NCBI GenBank assembly: GCA_963835595.1
Contig: CAWIGL010000002.1
Span: forward strand, 1,922,001-1,986,000
Length of the DNA: 64,000 nucleotides
Reading direction: 5' to 3'
DNA from: CAWEPK01 sp963835595
GTDB lineage: Bacteria > Desulfobacterota > Syntrophorhabdia > Syntrophorhabdales > WCHB1-27
This document shows, piece after piece, positions 8,112-17,392 of the stretch. Each line of letters begins with the position of its first letter. Within the stretch, counting starts at the first letter, position 1. The translations under genes and the position numbers were made by a program. The notes beneath the pieces were generated by a model. It searched no databases, was not told where the DNA came from, and saw only the letters and a list, made by a program, of their open reading frames with translations.

Positions 8112-9527
8112 ATGCGAACCCTTCTACTCAACCCACCCTCCTTCAAGGGCTTTGACGGTAGTGCAGGCGCGCGCTACCAGGCGTGCCGGGAAATCCGGTC
8201 GTTCTGGTACCCGACCTGGCTTGCCTACCCTGCCGGGATGATCGAGGAATCGAGGCTGCTCGACGCCTCCGCCGACGGCATCACGCGCGACGACACCGTC
8301 AGCGAGGCGCGCGGCTACGAGCTGATCGTCATACATACGGGGACCGCGACGTTCGAGCACGACGCCGCCCTGGCAGGCACCCTGAAAGAGGCGTACCCCG
8401 GTGTGACGATAGGCATGGTCGGCCCCCATGTGACCGTTTTCCCCCAGGAGACCCTGAAAGAAGCGCCGGCAGTCGATTTCGTCGCAGTCGGCGAGTTCGA
8501 CGACGCGGTCGTCGAGATCGCCCGCGAGAAGCCGCTGCGCGACGTAGCGGGCATCGTCTTCCGGTCGAACGGCTCTTTTCAGGCCACCCGCCCGAGACCG
8601 CTCATTGACGACCTCGACCGTCTTCCTTTTGTCACGAAGGTCTACGCCAGGGACCTCAACATAGAGAACTACTTCATAGGATACCTGCGGCACCCCTATA
8701 TCTCCGTCTACGCGGGACGCGGCTGCCGCAGCCGCTGCACATACTGCCTGTGGCCGCAGACGATAGGGGGAGGCGTCTACCGCGTGCGGAGCGCCGAGAA
8801 CATATACGAGGAGATGTCCGCCGCGAAGAGGCTCTTCCCGACGGTGAAGGAGTTCTTCTTTGACGACGACACCTTCACCGACCACCCCTGCCTCGAAGAG
8901 ATCGCCCGGAAGATCGGCACGCTTGGCATCACGTGGTCGTGCAACGCCAGGGCAAACCTGCCGGCAAAGATGCTTCACATACTCAAAGACAATGGGCTGC
9001 GCCTCCTCACCGTCGGGTTCGAATCGGGCAACCAGAAGATCCTGAACAACATCAGGAAGGGGCTGAGCATAGAAGGGGCGCGCAAGTTCGCGAAAGCGGC
9101 CAGGGAAGCCGGCGTTCTCGTCCACGGCACGTTCATCCTCGGGCTCCCCGGCGAGACGAGGGAGACCATGACGGAGACGATGCAGTTCGCGCGCGAGATT
9201 GACCCTTACAGCATCCAGGTCTCCCTCGCCGCCCCCTATCCGGGAACGGTGCTTTACGAGCAGGCAAGGAACGAGGGGTGGCTTACGGGGGAGGGGGCCG
9301 GACTGGTAAAAGACGGCATCCAGAACTCGGTTATGTGGTACCCCTGGCTTTCGAGCGAAGAGATATTCGAGGCGGTGGAGCTCTTTTACCGCCGTTTCTA
9401 TTTCAGACCTGCCCCAATCATGCGTATACTTAAAGAGATGCTCAGGGACAGGCACGAGTTCGCCAGGCGGATCAGGGAAGGCAGGGAGTTCTTTTCCTTC
9501 ATGGCAAAGCGAAAGGCGGCCGCGTGA
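8112..9527 (+). CDS. hpnJ: Hopanoid B12-binding radical SAM protein HpnJ
   Basis: HpnJ converts the amino-sugar head of bacteriohopanetetrol into the cyclitol ether form. The 471-residue protein starts with a B12-binding-type Rossmann domain (about residues 1-140) and continues with a radical SAM domain whose CX3CX2C is in GRGCRSRCTYCLW near residue 204. The opening MRTLLLNPPSFKGFDGSAG and the RSFWYPTWLAYPAG stretch are characteristic of HpnJ. It is the first gene of a block running hpnJ-hpnK-shc-hpnA, with hpnK starting 12 bases after its stop. The assignment is by family and by neighbours. The cyclitol reaction is known from Burkholderia work, not shown here. Confidence 0.92.
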   Translation: MRTLLLNPPSFKGFDGSAGARYQACREIRSFWYPTWLAYPAGMIEESRLLDASADGITRDDTVSEARGYELIVIHTGTATFEHDAALAGTLKEAYPGVTIGMVGPHVTVFPQETLKEAPAVDFVAVGEFDDAVVEIAREKPLRDVAGIVFRSNGSFQATRPRPLIDDLDRLPFVTKVYARDLNIENYFIGYLRHPYISVYAGRGCRSRCTYCLWPQTIGGGVYRVRSAENIYEEMSAAKRLFPTVKEFFFDDDTFTDHPCLEEIARKIGTLGITWSCNARANLPAKMLHILKDNGLRLLTVGFESGNQKILNNIRKGLSIEGARKFAKAAREAGVLVHGTFILGLPGETRETMTETMQFAREIDPYSIQVSLAAPYPGTVLYEQARNEGWLTGEGAGLVKDGIQNSVMWYPWLSSEEIFEAVELFYRRFYFRPAPIMRILKEMLRDRHEFARRIREGREFFSFMAKRKAAA

Positions 9528-9539
9528 ACGGAAGGGGGC

Positions 9540-10460
9540 ATGGCGAAAAGCGATAGAGCGGGCGGGACGGCTCCGAATGATAAGCGATATCTCGTCATAA
9601 CGGCCGATGATTTCGGCCGCTCCCAGTCGATCAACCGGGCCGTTGCTGCGGCCTGCGGGCGGGGCGTGCTCACGTCGGCGAGCATCGTCGCGGGGGGAGA
9701 CGCCTTCGACGAGGCGGCGGCCATTGCCGCCCGGACGGCCGGGCTTTCGGTAGGGCTGCACGTTACGCTGTCCGACGGCCGCTCTCTCCTTGGACGGTCG
9801 GCCGTCCCGGACCTCGTCGATGGGGACGGCTTTTTCCGGCGCACCCCTTTTCGGGCCGGTGTTGCATACTGGAGGATGAGAAGGTCGATAGCGGGCCAGG
9901 TCCGCGCAGAGGTAAAGGCGCAGTTCGACAGGATCGGGGCGGCCGGCATCCGCCCGGCGCACGTTGACTGCCACCACCACCTCCACGTGCATCCGCTCCT
10001 GTTCGATATTATCGCGGCGGAGGCGGCTGCAAGGGGGGTGGGCTGGATAAGGATACCGAGGGAGCCTTTGGGCTTTGTCCTTCGCGCCCACGGGCGGCGG
10101 CTCGACGGCCGGGTGCTCGTCACCTGGCTCGTCTTCCGGCTCCTTGCCGGCCGGTGCCTGCGCGTGGCGCAGAGGCTCGGCCTGGGCGTAGCCGGCAACG
10201 TCTACGGGCTTTCCGGGACGGGGAAGATGGACGAAGGCTACCTGCTCGCCCTCCTGCCGCACGTGCGGGGGGCGACGAGCGAGGTATATCTGCACCCCGA
10301 CATGGCCTCCGGCAGGGGGTTGGCGGAGGCGGAAGCGCTCACGTCGGGCCGGGTGGCCGAAAAATTGAAGGCCCTGGGCCTTGCGCCCGTGGGCTTCGGG
10401 GGGCTTTCGGCGGCCCGGGGGGACCCGGCGCCGGCGGCTCAAAGGCCTGTGCCCGCATGA
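9540..10460 (+). CDS. hpnK: Hopanoid deacetylase HpnK (YdjC-like)
   Basis: HpnK removes the acetyl group from N-acetylglucosaminyl bacteriohopanetetrol, giving the glucosamine form that HpnJ then uses. The 306-residue protein has the YdjC/ChbG TIM-barrel fold: the metal-binding ITADDFGRSQSINRAV near residue 20, GLHVTLSDGR near 75, and AHVDCHHHLHVHP near 145, holding the catalytic His residues. Near the C-terminus LHPDMASGRG supplies the last conserved His. It lies 12 bases after hpnJ and its stop overlaps the start of a broken small membrane-protein gene. Length and motifs are complete. Confidence 0.92.
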   Translation: MAKSDRAGGTAPNDKRYLVITADDFGRSQSINRAVAAACGRGVLTSASIVAGGDAFDEAAAIAARTAGLSVGLHVTLSDGRSLLGRSAVPDLVDGDGFFRRTPFRAGVAYWRMRRSIAGQVRAEVKAQFDRIGAAGIRPAHVDCHHHLHVHPLLFDIIAAEAAARGVGWIRIPREPLGFVLRAHGRRLDGRVLVTWLVFRLLAGRCLRVAQRLGLGVAGNVYGLSGTGKMDEGYLLALLPHVRGATSEVYLHPDMASGRGLAEAEALTSGRVAEKLKALGLAPVGFGGLSAARGDPAPAAQRPVPA

Positions 10461-10614
10461 AAACGGTGGTGGTGGTCGTTATAGCAACGATGTGCGCGGC
10501 CGTTGGGGAGACGTTCCTTAAGCCCCGGCATGAAGCGCATCGGTGGAGGTCCCGGTCAAGACCGCGTTTAGGCTTATTTTATGTAAAACTAGGAGCTGAT
10601 GCCCATAAGGCTTG
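10457..10614 (+). pseudogene. Remnant of a small DMT/EamA-type membrane gene
   Basis: The ATG overlaps the hpnK stop and begins MKTVVVVVIATMCAAVGETF, which looks like the first helix of a small EamA/DMT transporter. The frame then shifts twice. The codons for GMKRIG, then EVPVKTAFRLIL followed by a stop, appear in successive other frames within 120 bases. Even with both shifts repaired only about 50 residues remain, ending just before shc, so most of the gene is missing. I read it as a decayed gene inside the hopanoid operon. Assembly indels explain the shifts but not the shortness. Confidence 0.45.
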
Positions 10615-10653
10615 ACGTGAAAATAACGCGCTCTAGCGAGGACTCTATTGCAT

Positions 10654-12638
10654 ATGCTCATCGATAACTTTCGTCTCATCTCGGCGGAGTCTCAAAACGG
10701 GCCGGAAGCCGAGCCGGCCAACGACCTCGCAAACCGGGCCTCACAGGCCGTCGAAAAGACCGCCTACTACTTCATCCGCAGCCAGAACGAGGAAGGCTAC
10801 TGGTGGTTCGAGCTCGAATCGAACGTAACCATAACGGCCGAATACCTCATGCTCCTCCATTTCGCCGGCCTTGCCGACCGCGAGAGGGACGCGAAGGTCG
10901 CGAATTATATCCTGAAGCAGCAAAGGCCCGACGGGACATGGCCGATATATAAGGGCGGGAAGGGGGATATCAGCACCAGCGTGGAGGCGTATTTCGCCCT
11001 GAAGCTGGCCGGGATACCCGCCCACGACCAGCGCCTGACCGGGCCCGCGAGTTCATCTCGGCAGCGGGAGGCCCCGGAGAGTCGAGGTTCTTTACGAAGA
11101 TATTCCTTGCCCTTTTCGGGCAGTACGACTGGAAGGCGATACCGTCGGTCCCGGTGGAGATCGTCCTCTTGCCCCCCTGGTTCCCTATCAACATCTATAA
11201 TTTCTCAAGCTGGGCGAGGGCCACGTTCGTCCCGCTGTCCATCGTCCTCGACGCGAAGCCGGTCAGGGCGGTGCCTGACAGCCAGGGTGTGCGGGAGCTG
11301 TTCGCCCAGGACCAGAACGGCAAGGGGCACAAGAAGCGTGAGCCTTTGCTTTCCTGGAAGCGTTTCTTCGCCCAGCTCGACCGGCTTATCAAGGCCGCAG
11401 AGGAGAGCCGGCTGCGGTCGTTCAGGGAAAAGGGCCTGAAACAGGCCTTGAGGTGGGTGCGGGACCACCAGGAAGAGACGGGCGACTGGGGCGGCATACA
11501 GCCGGCTATGGTCAACTCGATCCTCGCCCTCCTCGTCCAGGGGCACGACCTTTCCTACGAGCCGGTGAAGAAAGGGTTCGGGGCCCTCGAAAGGTTCACC
11601 ATCGAGCGGGAGGACGAGATGCTCCTCCAGTCGTGCATCTCCCCCGTTTGGGACACGGCCCTTACCGCCCTTGCCCTCGTCTCGACGGGTATGAAGGAAG
11701 ACAATCCTGCCATAGAAGGCGCTTGCAGGTGGCTGGCAGACAAGCAGATTTTCAAGAAGGGAGACTGGAGCGTCAAGCGGCCCGACCTTGAGCCGGGCGG
11801 GTGGGCCTTCGAGTTCGTCAACAACTGGTATCCCGACGTGGACGATACGGCCGTAGTGCTCATGCTTCTCAATAAATGCGGCCGGGAGAGGTTCCTTACG
11901 CAGGAGAACTACAAGAGGGCCATCGACTGGGTCCTCGGGATGCAGGGTAAGGACGGCGGATGGGGCGCGTTCGACGTCGACAACAACGTCGAGGTGCTAA
12001 ACCAGATACCCTTCGGGGACCTCGAAGCCATGATCGACCCGAGCACGCCCGACATCACCGGACGGGTCCTCGAGCTGCTCGGCTGCGCGGGCTACCAATT
12101 TTCGGACGACGTAGTGAAGGCCGCCATCAAGTTTCTCGTGAAGACGCAGGAGAAGGACGGCCTCTGGTGGGGCAGGTGGGGCGTGAACTACCTTTACGGG
12201 ACGTGGTCGGTCCTTGCCGGCCTCCAGTCCATCGGCGAGGACATGACGAAGCCTTACGTGAGAAAAGCAGTCCAAGAGCTGAAAAGATGGCAGAACCCGG
12301 ACGGGGGATGGGGCGAGGCGTGCGAATCCTACACGAACCCGGCCGCGAGGATGCACTGGAAGAGCACCGCCTCGCAGACCGCCTGGGTGTTGATGGCGCT
12401 GATAGCGGCCGGGGAGGGCTCATGCCGGGCAGCGGCCGACGGCGTGCGGTTTCTCCTCGAAACGCAGGCGCCCGATGGGACCTGGGAAGAGGAAGACTTT
12501 ACCGCAACCGGTTTTCCGAAGCATTTTATGATAAAGTATCATAACTACCGGAACTGCTTCCCCTGCATGGCCCTCGGCAGGTTTCTCTCGGCCGTGCAAA
12601 CGGCAATGTCTCCCTCGAATACGCCTGAGCAGGGATAA
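10654..12638 (+). CDS. shc: Squalene-hopene cyclase (frame break)
   Basis: This cyclase folds squalene into diploptene/diplopterol, the first committed step of hopanoid synthesis, at the inner face of the cytoplasmic membrane. Restored length is about 661 residues, normal for the family. The N-terminal part shows QW-type repeats (SQNEEGYWWFELE, KQQRPDGTWPIYKGG). The catalytic acid motif PDVDDTAVVL lies in the second part, with more QW repeats (GMQGKDGGWGAFD, WQNPDGGWGEACE). One base is missing near 11036-11050 in a CCGGGCCCG stretch: HDQRLTGPASS should continue into AREFISAAGGPGES. An ATG at 10654 and a TTG at 10648 are both possible starts. Its TAA overlaps the ATG of hpnA by one base. Confidence 0.93.
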
Positions 12639-13651
12639 TGAAACGGGCCTTGGTTACGGGGGCGACCGGTTTTATCGGGTGCCACGTCGCGAAGGCGCTC
12701 AAGAAAAAGGGTTACGAAGTGCGCGCCTTCGCAAGGGAGGGCGCCGACGCATCGGAGTTTGCGGCCCTCGGCGTCGAGCCGGTCCGGGGGGACCTTCGCG
12801 ATTACGACGCGGTATGCAGGGCCGAGAAAGGCTGCGACGAGGTCTACCACGTCGCCGCTGACTACCGGCTGTGGGTGCCTGACCCGAAAACCATGTACGA
12901 CATCAACGTCGGGGGCACTGTCAACGTAATGAAGGCTGCGCTTGCTGCGGGCGTCTCGAAAGTCGTCTACACGAGCACGGTGGGCGTGCTGCCGCCCCGG
13001 AAGAACGGAGAGCCGGGCAACGAGGAGACGGCCGCCCGCCTTGCGGATATGACGGGTCATTACAAGAGGTCAAAATTCCTTGCGGAACAGGAGGTGCGGG
13101 GCTTCGCCCAAAAAGGGCTCCCGGCAGTGATCGTCAACCCTACCGCTCCCATAGGCGCTATGGACAGGAAGCCGACCCCGACGGGAAAGATCATAGTCGA
13201 TTTCTTAAACGGCAGGATGCCTGCTTACCTGGACACGGGCCTCAATTTCGTCGACGTGGAAGACGTGGCGGAGGCGCACGTGCTCGCATCGGTTGCAGGC
13301 GTGCCCGGGGAGAGGTACATACTGGGGAACGCGAACCTTACGCTGAAGCAGTTCCTCGGGATGCTCGCGCGCCTGACCGGAAGGGAGCCGCCCCGCTGGA
13401 GGCTCCCGTACAGGCCCGTGCTTATGCTCGCCTATGCGGGCGAGGCCGTATCGAGGCTGACGCGGACGAGGCCCGCCATTCCCCTCGACGGCGTCAGAAT
13501 GGCGCGCCATTACATGTTTTTCGACTGCTCGAAGGCGGTCCGGCAACTGGGCATGGCGCAGAATTCAGTTGAAAATGCAGCCCGGAAGGCCATAGAATGG
13601 TATATGGGGAAGGGTTTCGTGAAGGGGCGTTTGTCGGGAGGGAAGGCATGA
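12638..13651 (+). CDS. hpnA: Hopanoid-associated sugar epimerase/reductase HpnA
   Basis: HpnA is an extended short-chain dehydrogenase/epimerase conserved in hopanoid gene clusters. Its exact reaction is not firmly known. The 337-residue protein has the NAD-binding VTGATGFIGCHVAKAL at the start and the catalytic YKRSK (YxxxK) near residue 145, preceded by TSTVGVL with the usual Ser/Thr. NPTAPIGAMDRKPTPTG is typical of HpnA. Its start overlaps the shc stop and its stop overlaps the next start (ATGA), so it is translationally coupled on both sides. Motifs and length are complete. Confidence 0.92.
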   Translation: MKRALVTGATGFIGCHVAKALKKKGYEVRAFAREGADASEFAALGVEPVRGDLRDYDAVCRAEKGCDEVYHVAADYRLWVPDPKTMYDINVGGTVNVMKAALAAGVSKVVYTSTVGVLPPRKNGEPGNEETAARLADMTGHYKRSKFLAEQEVRGFAQKGLPAVIVNPTAPIGAMDRKPTPTGKIIVDFLNGRMPAYLDTGLNFVDVEDVAEAHVLASVAGVPGERYILGNANLTLKQFLGMLARLTGREPPRWRLPYRPVLMLAYAGEAVSRLTRTRPAIPLDGVRMARHYMFFDCSKAVRQLGMAQNSVENAARKAIEWYMGKGFVKGRLSGGKA

Positions 13652-14466
13652 CCGAAAACGATCTCGACAAGAAGAAGGGCCCGCCGGACAGAAGACTGGG
13701 GGACGAATGGCTCGACTGGAACGGCTCTACCGATCCCGGTGACGGAGAGATCGACGAGAAGCTGAGCACATTCCTCACCCTCGCCGCCGGGGCAGTCCTC
13801 ATATTTTTCGCGTGCCTCCTGCTCGCCTGGTATCTCGCAAAACCCAGGTTCGAGCAGTTGAGCCCGCTTCTTTCCAGCCTCATCGGATGGTCGGCCGTCG
13901 TCCTGACCGTCATCGTCTTCATCCTGGTAGTGCTGGAGACGACCCTCCTCCTCAAATTCCGGAAGTCGATCTTTCCGTATATGTGGGGCGCGAAATTCCT
14001 TCTGACCCTCCTCTCGAAGAGCATGTGGCTGGGAGGAAAGCTGGGCATTAGCAGGGACAGGGTGGGCAACTCGTTCATCAAGGTCCACAACCTGATGGTG
14101 AAAAGCCACGCGCGGGAGCTATCCGCCGATACGCTCCTGATCCTCCTGCCCCGCTGTCTTGAGAAGGAAGCCAGGCGGCAGGTGGTCGAGCGGGCAAACG
14201 GCAGGGCCGTCCAGATCGTCACTGCTGCCGGGGGCGAGGAGGCGAGAAAGGCGATCAGCCGGTTCAAGCCCTCGCTCATCATTGCCATAGCGTGCGAAAG
14301 GGACCTCATCAGCGGGATCAAGGATGTGGCCGAGAAGATACCCGTGCTCGCCATACCGAATAAGAGGCCGGAAGGCCCCTGCAAGAACACGCACTTGCAG
14401 CTCGACGCCCTCGACGACGCGCTCTCCTTCATCACGGCAAGGACGAGCAAAGCCGGCAACAGATAG
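13648..14466 (+). CDS. DUF116-family membrane protein in the hopanoid operon
   Basis: A 272-residue protein with an acidic N-terminal 40 residues, two strong membrane helices (about 41-63 and 73-97), then a cytosolic domain resembling DUF116. The DUF116 part is recognised by LLILLPRCLEKEARRQ, IIAIACERDLISGI and IPNKRPEGPCKNT. Many DUF116 proteins carry extra cysteines after the LP-CL motif, but here that stretch (VVERANGRAVQIVTAAGG) has none, so metal binding there seems lost. The ATG overlaps the hpnA stop. The function of DUF116 is unknown. Its coupled position suggests a role in hopanoid metabolism or transport, which is inference. Confidence 0.78.
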   Translation: MTENDLDKKKGPPDRRLGDEWLDWNGSTDPGDGEIDEKLSTFLTLAAGAVLIFFACLLLAWYLAKPRFEQLSPLLSSLIGWSAVVLTVIVFILVVLETTLLLKFRKSIFPYMWGAKFLLTLLSKSMWLGGKLGISRDRVGNSFIKVHNLMVKSHARELSADTLLILLPRCLEKEARRQVVERANGRAVQIVTAAGGEEARKAISRFKPSLIIAIACERDLISGIKDVAEKIPVLAIPNKRPEGPCKNTHLQLDALDDALSFITARTSKAGNR

Positions 14467-14492
14467 CCCCCATGCCCGATACGTCCGACTGA

Positions 14493-15506
14493 GTGGAGTC
14501 AATGCGTTTCTCACCCCGCCTCTGCGCCTCCCTTACGGGCCGGTTTTTCAGGAACGCCCTTGCCGGGCAGAAGCGATTCCCCCTGGTGCTGATGCTGGAG
14601 CCGACGCACAGGTGCAACCTCGCGTGCGCAGGCTGCGACAGGATAAGGCTCTATGCGCAGGGCCGCTCGCCCGACCTGACCCTCGACGAGTGCCTGGCGG
14701 CAGCCTCCGAGTCGGGCGCGCCGGTGGTCACCGTGACGGGCGGAGAGCCGCTGCTTTACGGGGACCTGGATAGGCTCCTGGCGGGCCTCTACCGGATGAG
14801 GCGCCACGTCTACCTGTGCACGAACGGGCTGCTCGCCGCCTCTTTTGTCGAGACCTCAAAACCGGATGCGCGCCTGACACTCAGCTTCCACGTGGACGGC
14901 ATGGAAGCGACGCACGACCGCATCACCGGCCGGCCGGGGTCGTTCGCAGCGACCATCGACGCCATCGAGCGTGCCTCCAAAAGGGGTTTTCGCGTATGGA
15001 CGAACACCTCCGTCTATAAAGGGAGCGAGACGGGGGAGCTTGTCGGTCTCTTCTCCCTTCTCAAAAGAATAGGCGTGGACGGCATTCTCGTGTCGCCCGC
15101 CTTCGGGTACGAGAGCGTCTCGGACGATATTTTCCTTTCCAAGGAAGAGGCGGCCGAGAAGTTCAGGGTAATGCGCGCCTCCCTTCGCGGCCTGCCCATG
15201 ACGGGGACCCCCCTCTACCTCGATTTCCTTGAGGGGAAAAGGCAGATGGAATGCACGCCGTGGGGCAGCCCCACGCGAAACCCGCTGGGCTGGAAATCCC
15301 CCTGCTACCTCGTCACCGACACCTATTACGCCTCATTTTCCGAGCTTATGGAGAAGACCGACTGGGATTCATACGGGCCGGGCAGGGACGGGCGCTGCGC
15401 GAACTGCATGGTGCACAGCGGGTTCGAGCCTACAGCGATGCGCGAGGTCTTCACCCGTCCTAAGTCGATGCTCCGCCTCATGCTCTGGAACACGTTCCAT
15501 TCCTGA
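14493..15506 (+). CDS. hpnH: Adenosylhopane synthase HpnH (radical SAM)
   Basis: HpnH joins a 5'-deoxyadenosyl radical to diploptene, giving adenosylhopane, the first side-chain step of extended hopanoids. The 337-residue protein has the radical SAM motif CNLACAGC near residues 40-47, preceded by FPLVLMLEPTHR, exactly as in known HpnH. Later markers are VTVTGGEPLLYGDLD, LYLDFLEGKRQ followed by CTPWGSPTRNP, and a C-terminal cysteine cluster CANCMVHSGFEP. The first codon taken is GTG. The ATG at 14502 (MRFSPRL) is an equally good start. The stop overlaps the next start by one base. Confidence 0.93.
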   Translation: MESMRFSPRLCASLTGRFFRNALAGQKRFPLVLMLEPTHRCNLACAGCDRIRLYAQGRSPDLTLDECLAAASESGAPVVTVTGGEPLLYGDLDRLLAGLYRMRRHVYLCTNGLLAASFVETSKPDARLTLSFHVDGMEATHDRITGRPGSFAATIDAIERASKRGFRVWTNTSVYKGSETGELVGLFSLLKRIGVDGILVSPAFGYESVSDDIFLSKEEAAEKFRVMRASLRGLPMTGTPLYLDFLEGKRQMECTPWGSPTRNPLGWKSPCYLVTDTYYASFSELMEKTDWDSYGPGRDGRCANCMVHSGFEPTAMREVFTRPKSMLRLMLWNTFHS

Positions 15507-16360
15507 TGGAAGCGTTCTGCGGCCAGCTTCTGGGGACCGTCGCGCTCAGGCCCTATTTCGTCGCCTTCTTCCTGGCCTATATCCTGGCCTGCTCGCTCCA
15601 CCTGGGGCTGAAGCGGGCGCTCCTCTTTGCGGTCGCCGGATACGCGGTCGCATGGGCCTCCGAGTATTCGTCCATACACAACGGCATCCCGTTCGGCAGC
15701 TACTATTACATCCCTGCGACGAAGGGCCGGGAGCTATGGGTCCTCGGCGTCCCCTTCATGGACTCGATGAGCTTCGTCTTCCTCGCTTATGCGTCGTACA
15801 CGATGGCCCTTTTCGCGATCTCGCCTGCCGTGCGGGCCGGCGGCATCTACCTGCTGGAAAACAGGAAGATCAGGCATTCCCTCGGCGCGCGCCTCCTCGG
15901 CGCGCTTTTCTTCATGTACCTCGACATCGTCATAGACCCGGTTGCTTTTCGGGGCGACAGGTGGTTCCTCGGCCTTATATACGGCTACGCGCATGGCGGC
16001 GTCTATTTCGGCATCCCCATCTCGAATTTCATCGGCTGGCTCTTCGTAGGCTTCGTCCTTATTTGGGTCTTGCAGCTCATCGACCGCTACTTGCCCGGCA
16101 GGGACCTCTACGCCCCCGCCTTCCCCTTGAGGTACATCTTCGGCCCTGCGCTCTATTGCGGCGTCATGCTTTTCAATATGTCTATGACCCTTTACATCGG
16201 CGAGTACAACCTGCTGTGGGCGGACATCTTTATCGTGCTCCTGCCTCTGGCCGTCCTCGTCGCGGCAGTGAAAACGAGGCTGCAAGGGACGGACGCCGCC
16301 TCTGCGCTGGAGGCGCACCTGCGGGATTTCCCCGACGCGGTAGTGCCTGGGAGGGGCTGA
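15506..16360 (+). CDS. CruF-like (DUF422) integral membrane protein
   Basis: A 284-residue polytopic membrane protein with about seven helices. The stretch EYSSIHNGIPFGSYYYIP and the later YLDIVIDPVA match the DUF422 family, which includes CruF and the archaeal bisanhydrobacterioruberin hydratases that add water to isoprenoid double bonds. No other carotenoid gene is visible here. Its start overlaps the hpnH stop, so it belongs to the hopanoid operon and could act on a hopanoid or on squalene. That role is inference. It converges on hpnG with a 30-base gap. Confidence 0.8.
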   Translation: MEAFCGQLLGTVALRPYFVAFFLAYILACSLHLGLKRALLFAVAGYAVAWASEYSSIHNGIPFGSYYYIPATKGRELWVLGVPFMDSMSFVFLAYASYTMALFAISPAVRAGGIYLLENRKIRHSLGARLLGALFFMYLDIVIDPVAFRGDRWFLGLIYGYAHGGVYFGIPISNFIGWLFVGFVLIWVLQLIDRYLPGRDLYAPAFPLRYIFGPALYCGVMLFNMSMTLYIGEYNLLWADIFIVLLPLAVLVAAVKTRLQGTDAASALEAHLRDFPDAVVPGRG

Positions 16361-16390
16361 CCGTTTGCGGGATGGGGGAGGCGGCGGACC

Positions 16391-17125
16391 TCAAAGCGCC
16401 CTGAGGAAGGCGTCCAGGGCCTGGGCCAGGCTGCGGGACGCGACTTTGGAGGTGCGGCTCAGCTTGAGCGCGGCCGGCAGGAGGCCGGGCCGGGTGAGGA
16501 AAAGCCGGACGGCGAGATGCGGCCTGTAAGTCCCGGACCGGTCGCAGACTGCGCGGGGGTCGAAGGGGATATCTTCATCGTAGCGGTCGCTCACGCTTCT
16601 TATCGCAAAAAAAGGCAGACCGGCAGCAGCGGAGTGCTGCGCGAGGGCGAAGGTCTCCATATCGCAAACGGGAAGGGGCGCGCCCGGCAGCACGAGAGGG
16701 ACGATCTCCCGTTTCTTCATCGGCCCGGCAAGGGTGAAGAAAGTGGCCGTCCTGATGGGAAGGCGGCCGGAGACGGCCTCAAGAAGGCCGCCAGGGTCGG
16801 GAAGCGGCAATCTTTCTACGTGCCCCTCTCGGACCAGGCAGACCTGCGAGGCCCAGACGAGGTCGCCGATGTCCGCGGCTGGTGTGAGGGCGCCGCAGTA
16901 ACCGAGGGAGACCACGGCGTCGGCCTTTTCGGATTCGATGATGCGCAGGAAGACGCGGGCCGCGCTCTCGATGCCGACGCCCGTCTCGGCAGCGAGCACC
17001 GTATGGGCGGGGTGGCGGAAGCGAAATGCCCTGAAAGGCAGGCCGGGCAGCCTCGTCCTGCGCCCGAGCAAGCGGGCGGCGTCGCCGAATTCCCTGGGGA
17101 CGGCGTAGAGGATGAGCAACCTCAT
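16391..17125 (-). CDS. hpnG: Hopanoid-associated nucleoside phosphorylase HpnG
   Basis: HpnG cleaves adenine from adenosylhopane, giving a phosphorylated ribosylhopane. The 244-residue protein has the purine nucleoside phosphorylase (MTAN/PNP) fold: GVGIESAARVF near residue 50, SLGYCGALTPAADIGDLV near 75-92, and DMETFALAQHSAAAG near 160 with the family Glu that binds the ribose. DRYDEDIPFD near the C-terminus is typical of the hopanoid subfamily. It is transcribed against the rest of the cluster, converging on the CruF-like gene. An older repeat and an IS element lie upstream. Confidence 0.88.
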   Translation of the reverse strand: MRLLILYAVPREFGDAARLLGRRTRLPGLPFRAFRFRHPAHTVLAAETGVGIESAARVFLRIIESEKADAVVSLGYCGALTPAADIGDLVWASQVCLVREGHVERLPLPDPGGLLEAVSGRLPIRTATFFTLAGPMKKREIVPLVLPGAPLPVCDMETFALAQHSAAAGLPFFAIRSVSDRYDEDIPFDPRAVCDRSGTYRPHLAVRLFLTRPGLLPAALKLSRTSKVASRSLAQALDAFLRAL

Positions 17126-17392
17126 GGCTACTATTGTACTATTCGGCGTATTGGTTTGTGAAGTGTGAACGAGTTCGATGGGTACGAAGACCGATAGTTA
17201 TTGCTGCGGCGGTTGCAGAAGCTGAAAGACTGTCGGACTCCTCCAGGCTTGGACTCGCGCCTCTGCGGAATCGCGTTGCGACCCGCCTGTGGACGGCGGG
17301 TGGCCCGCTATTATTGGCGCCCTGCTCGACGTGTGGCCTCCGATGTACGTATGTACGATCTCCGGCCGCCACGTCTCACAGTGCATCCACAC

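Noticed and set aside
8124..10442. A very long open reading frame on the minus strand
   Set aside because: It runs antisense to hpnJ and hpnK, has no family features and is rich in Arg/Pro/Gly as expected for the complement of GC-rich codons.
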